Positions 46,475-46,497 of a stretch of DNA of 46,497 bases are shown here, piece by piece. The number at the start of each line of letters is the position of its first letter. Position 1 is the stretch's first letter. The stretch is from Candidatus Cloacimonadota bacterium (GTDB lineage Bacteria; Cloacimonadota; Cloacimonadia; Cloacimonadales; Cloacimonadaceae): assembly GCA_029565535.1 (NCBI GenBank), contig JAKQNZ010000161.1, positions 1 through 46,497 of the forward strand. Direction: 5' to 3'. The notes under the pieces are model-generated. The model saw nothing but the letters and a program-made list of their open reading frames with translations. It was not told the origin of the DNA and ran no database searches. Position numbers and translations under genes: made by a program.

Positions 46475-46497
46475 GATGCACTAATGATTACCAGAGA

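Overview
The 46.5 kb window looks like a bacterial chromosome segment. Gene content and the T9SS/FlgD-type C-terminal domain suggest a Candidatus Cloacimonadota-like or other FCB-group genome (inference). About 30 coding regions are supported. Main blocks: (i) the 3' end of a group II intron at the left edge; (ii) THUMP RNA methylase, UPF0173 hydrolase, DUF1292 protein and hutI; (iii) a pseudokinase-like / Glu-Pro repeat / TM / SUMF1-domain fusion protein; (iv) a tightly overlapping minus-strand chain MFS-pgeF-DUF342-tricorn-TPR; (v) a tilS-hpt-ftsH-hslV-hslU chain; (vi) groES-trxA without groEL, and a HhH-GPD DNA glycosylase; (vii) a secreted HExxH metalloprotease; (viii) a plus-strand chain of class II photolyase, hybrid sensor kinase, M48 protease, glycosyltransferase and uridine kinase; (ix) a 2531-aa PKD/LamG/Fn3 surface protein; (x) a right-hand accessory zone with decayed transposases, repeats and outer-membrane proteins. 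The most interesting non-coding signals are an 11-bp tandem repeat family at intergenic sites (one organised as a nested dyad), two perfect inverted DnaA boxes 81 bp apart in a non-coding region, a transposon-end-like array of 22-24 bp spaced repeats, and a 37-bp dyad at a promoter at the right edge. The most interesting protein is the fusion in which the kinase catalytic residues and the formylglycine-type cysteines both appear to be missing. No CRISPR array, rRNA or tRNA could be supported. All calls are from reading the sequence; no searches were run.
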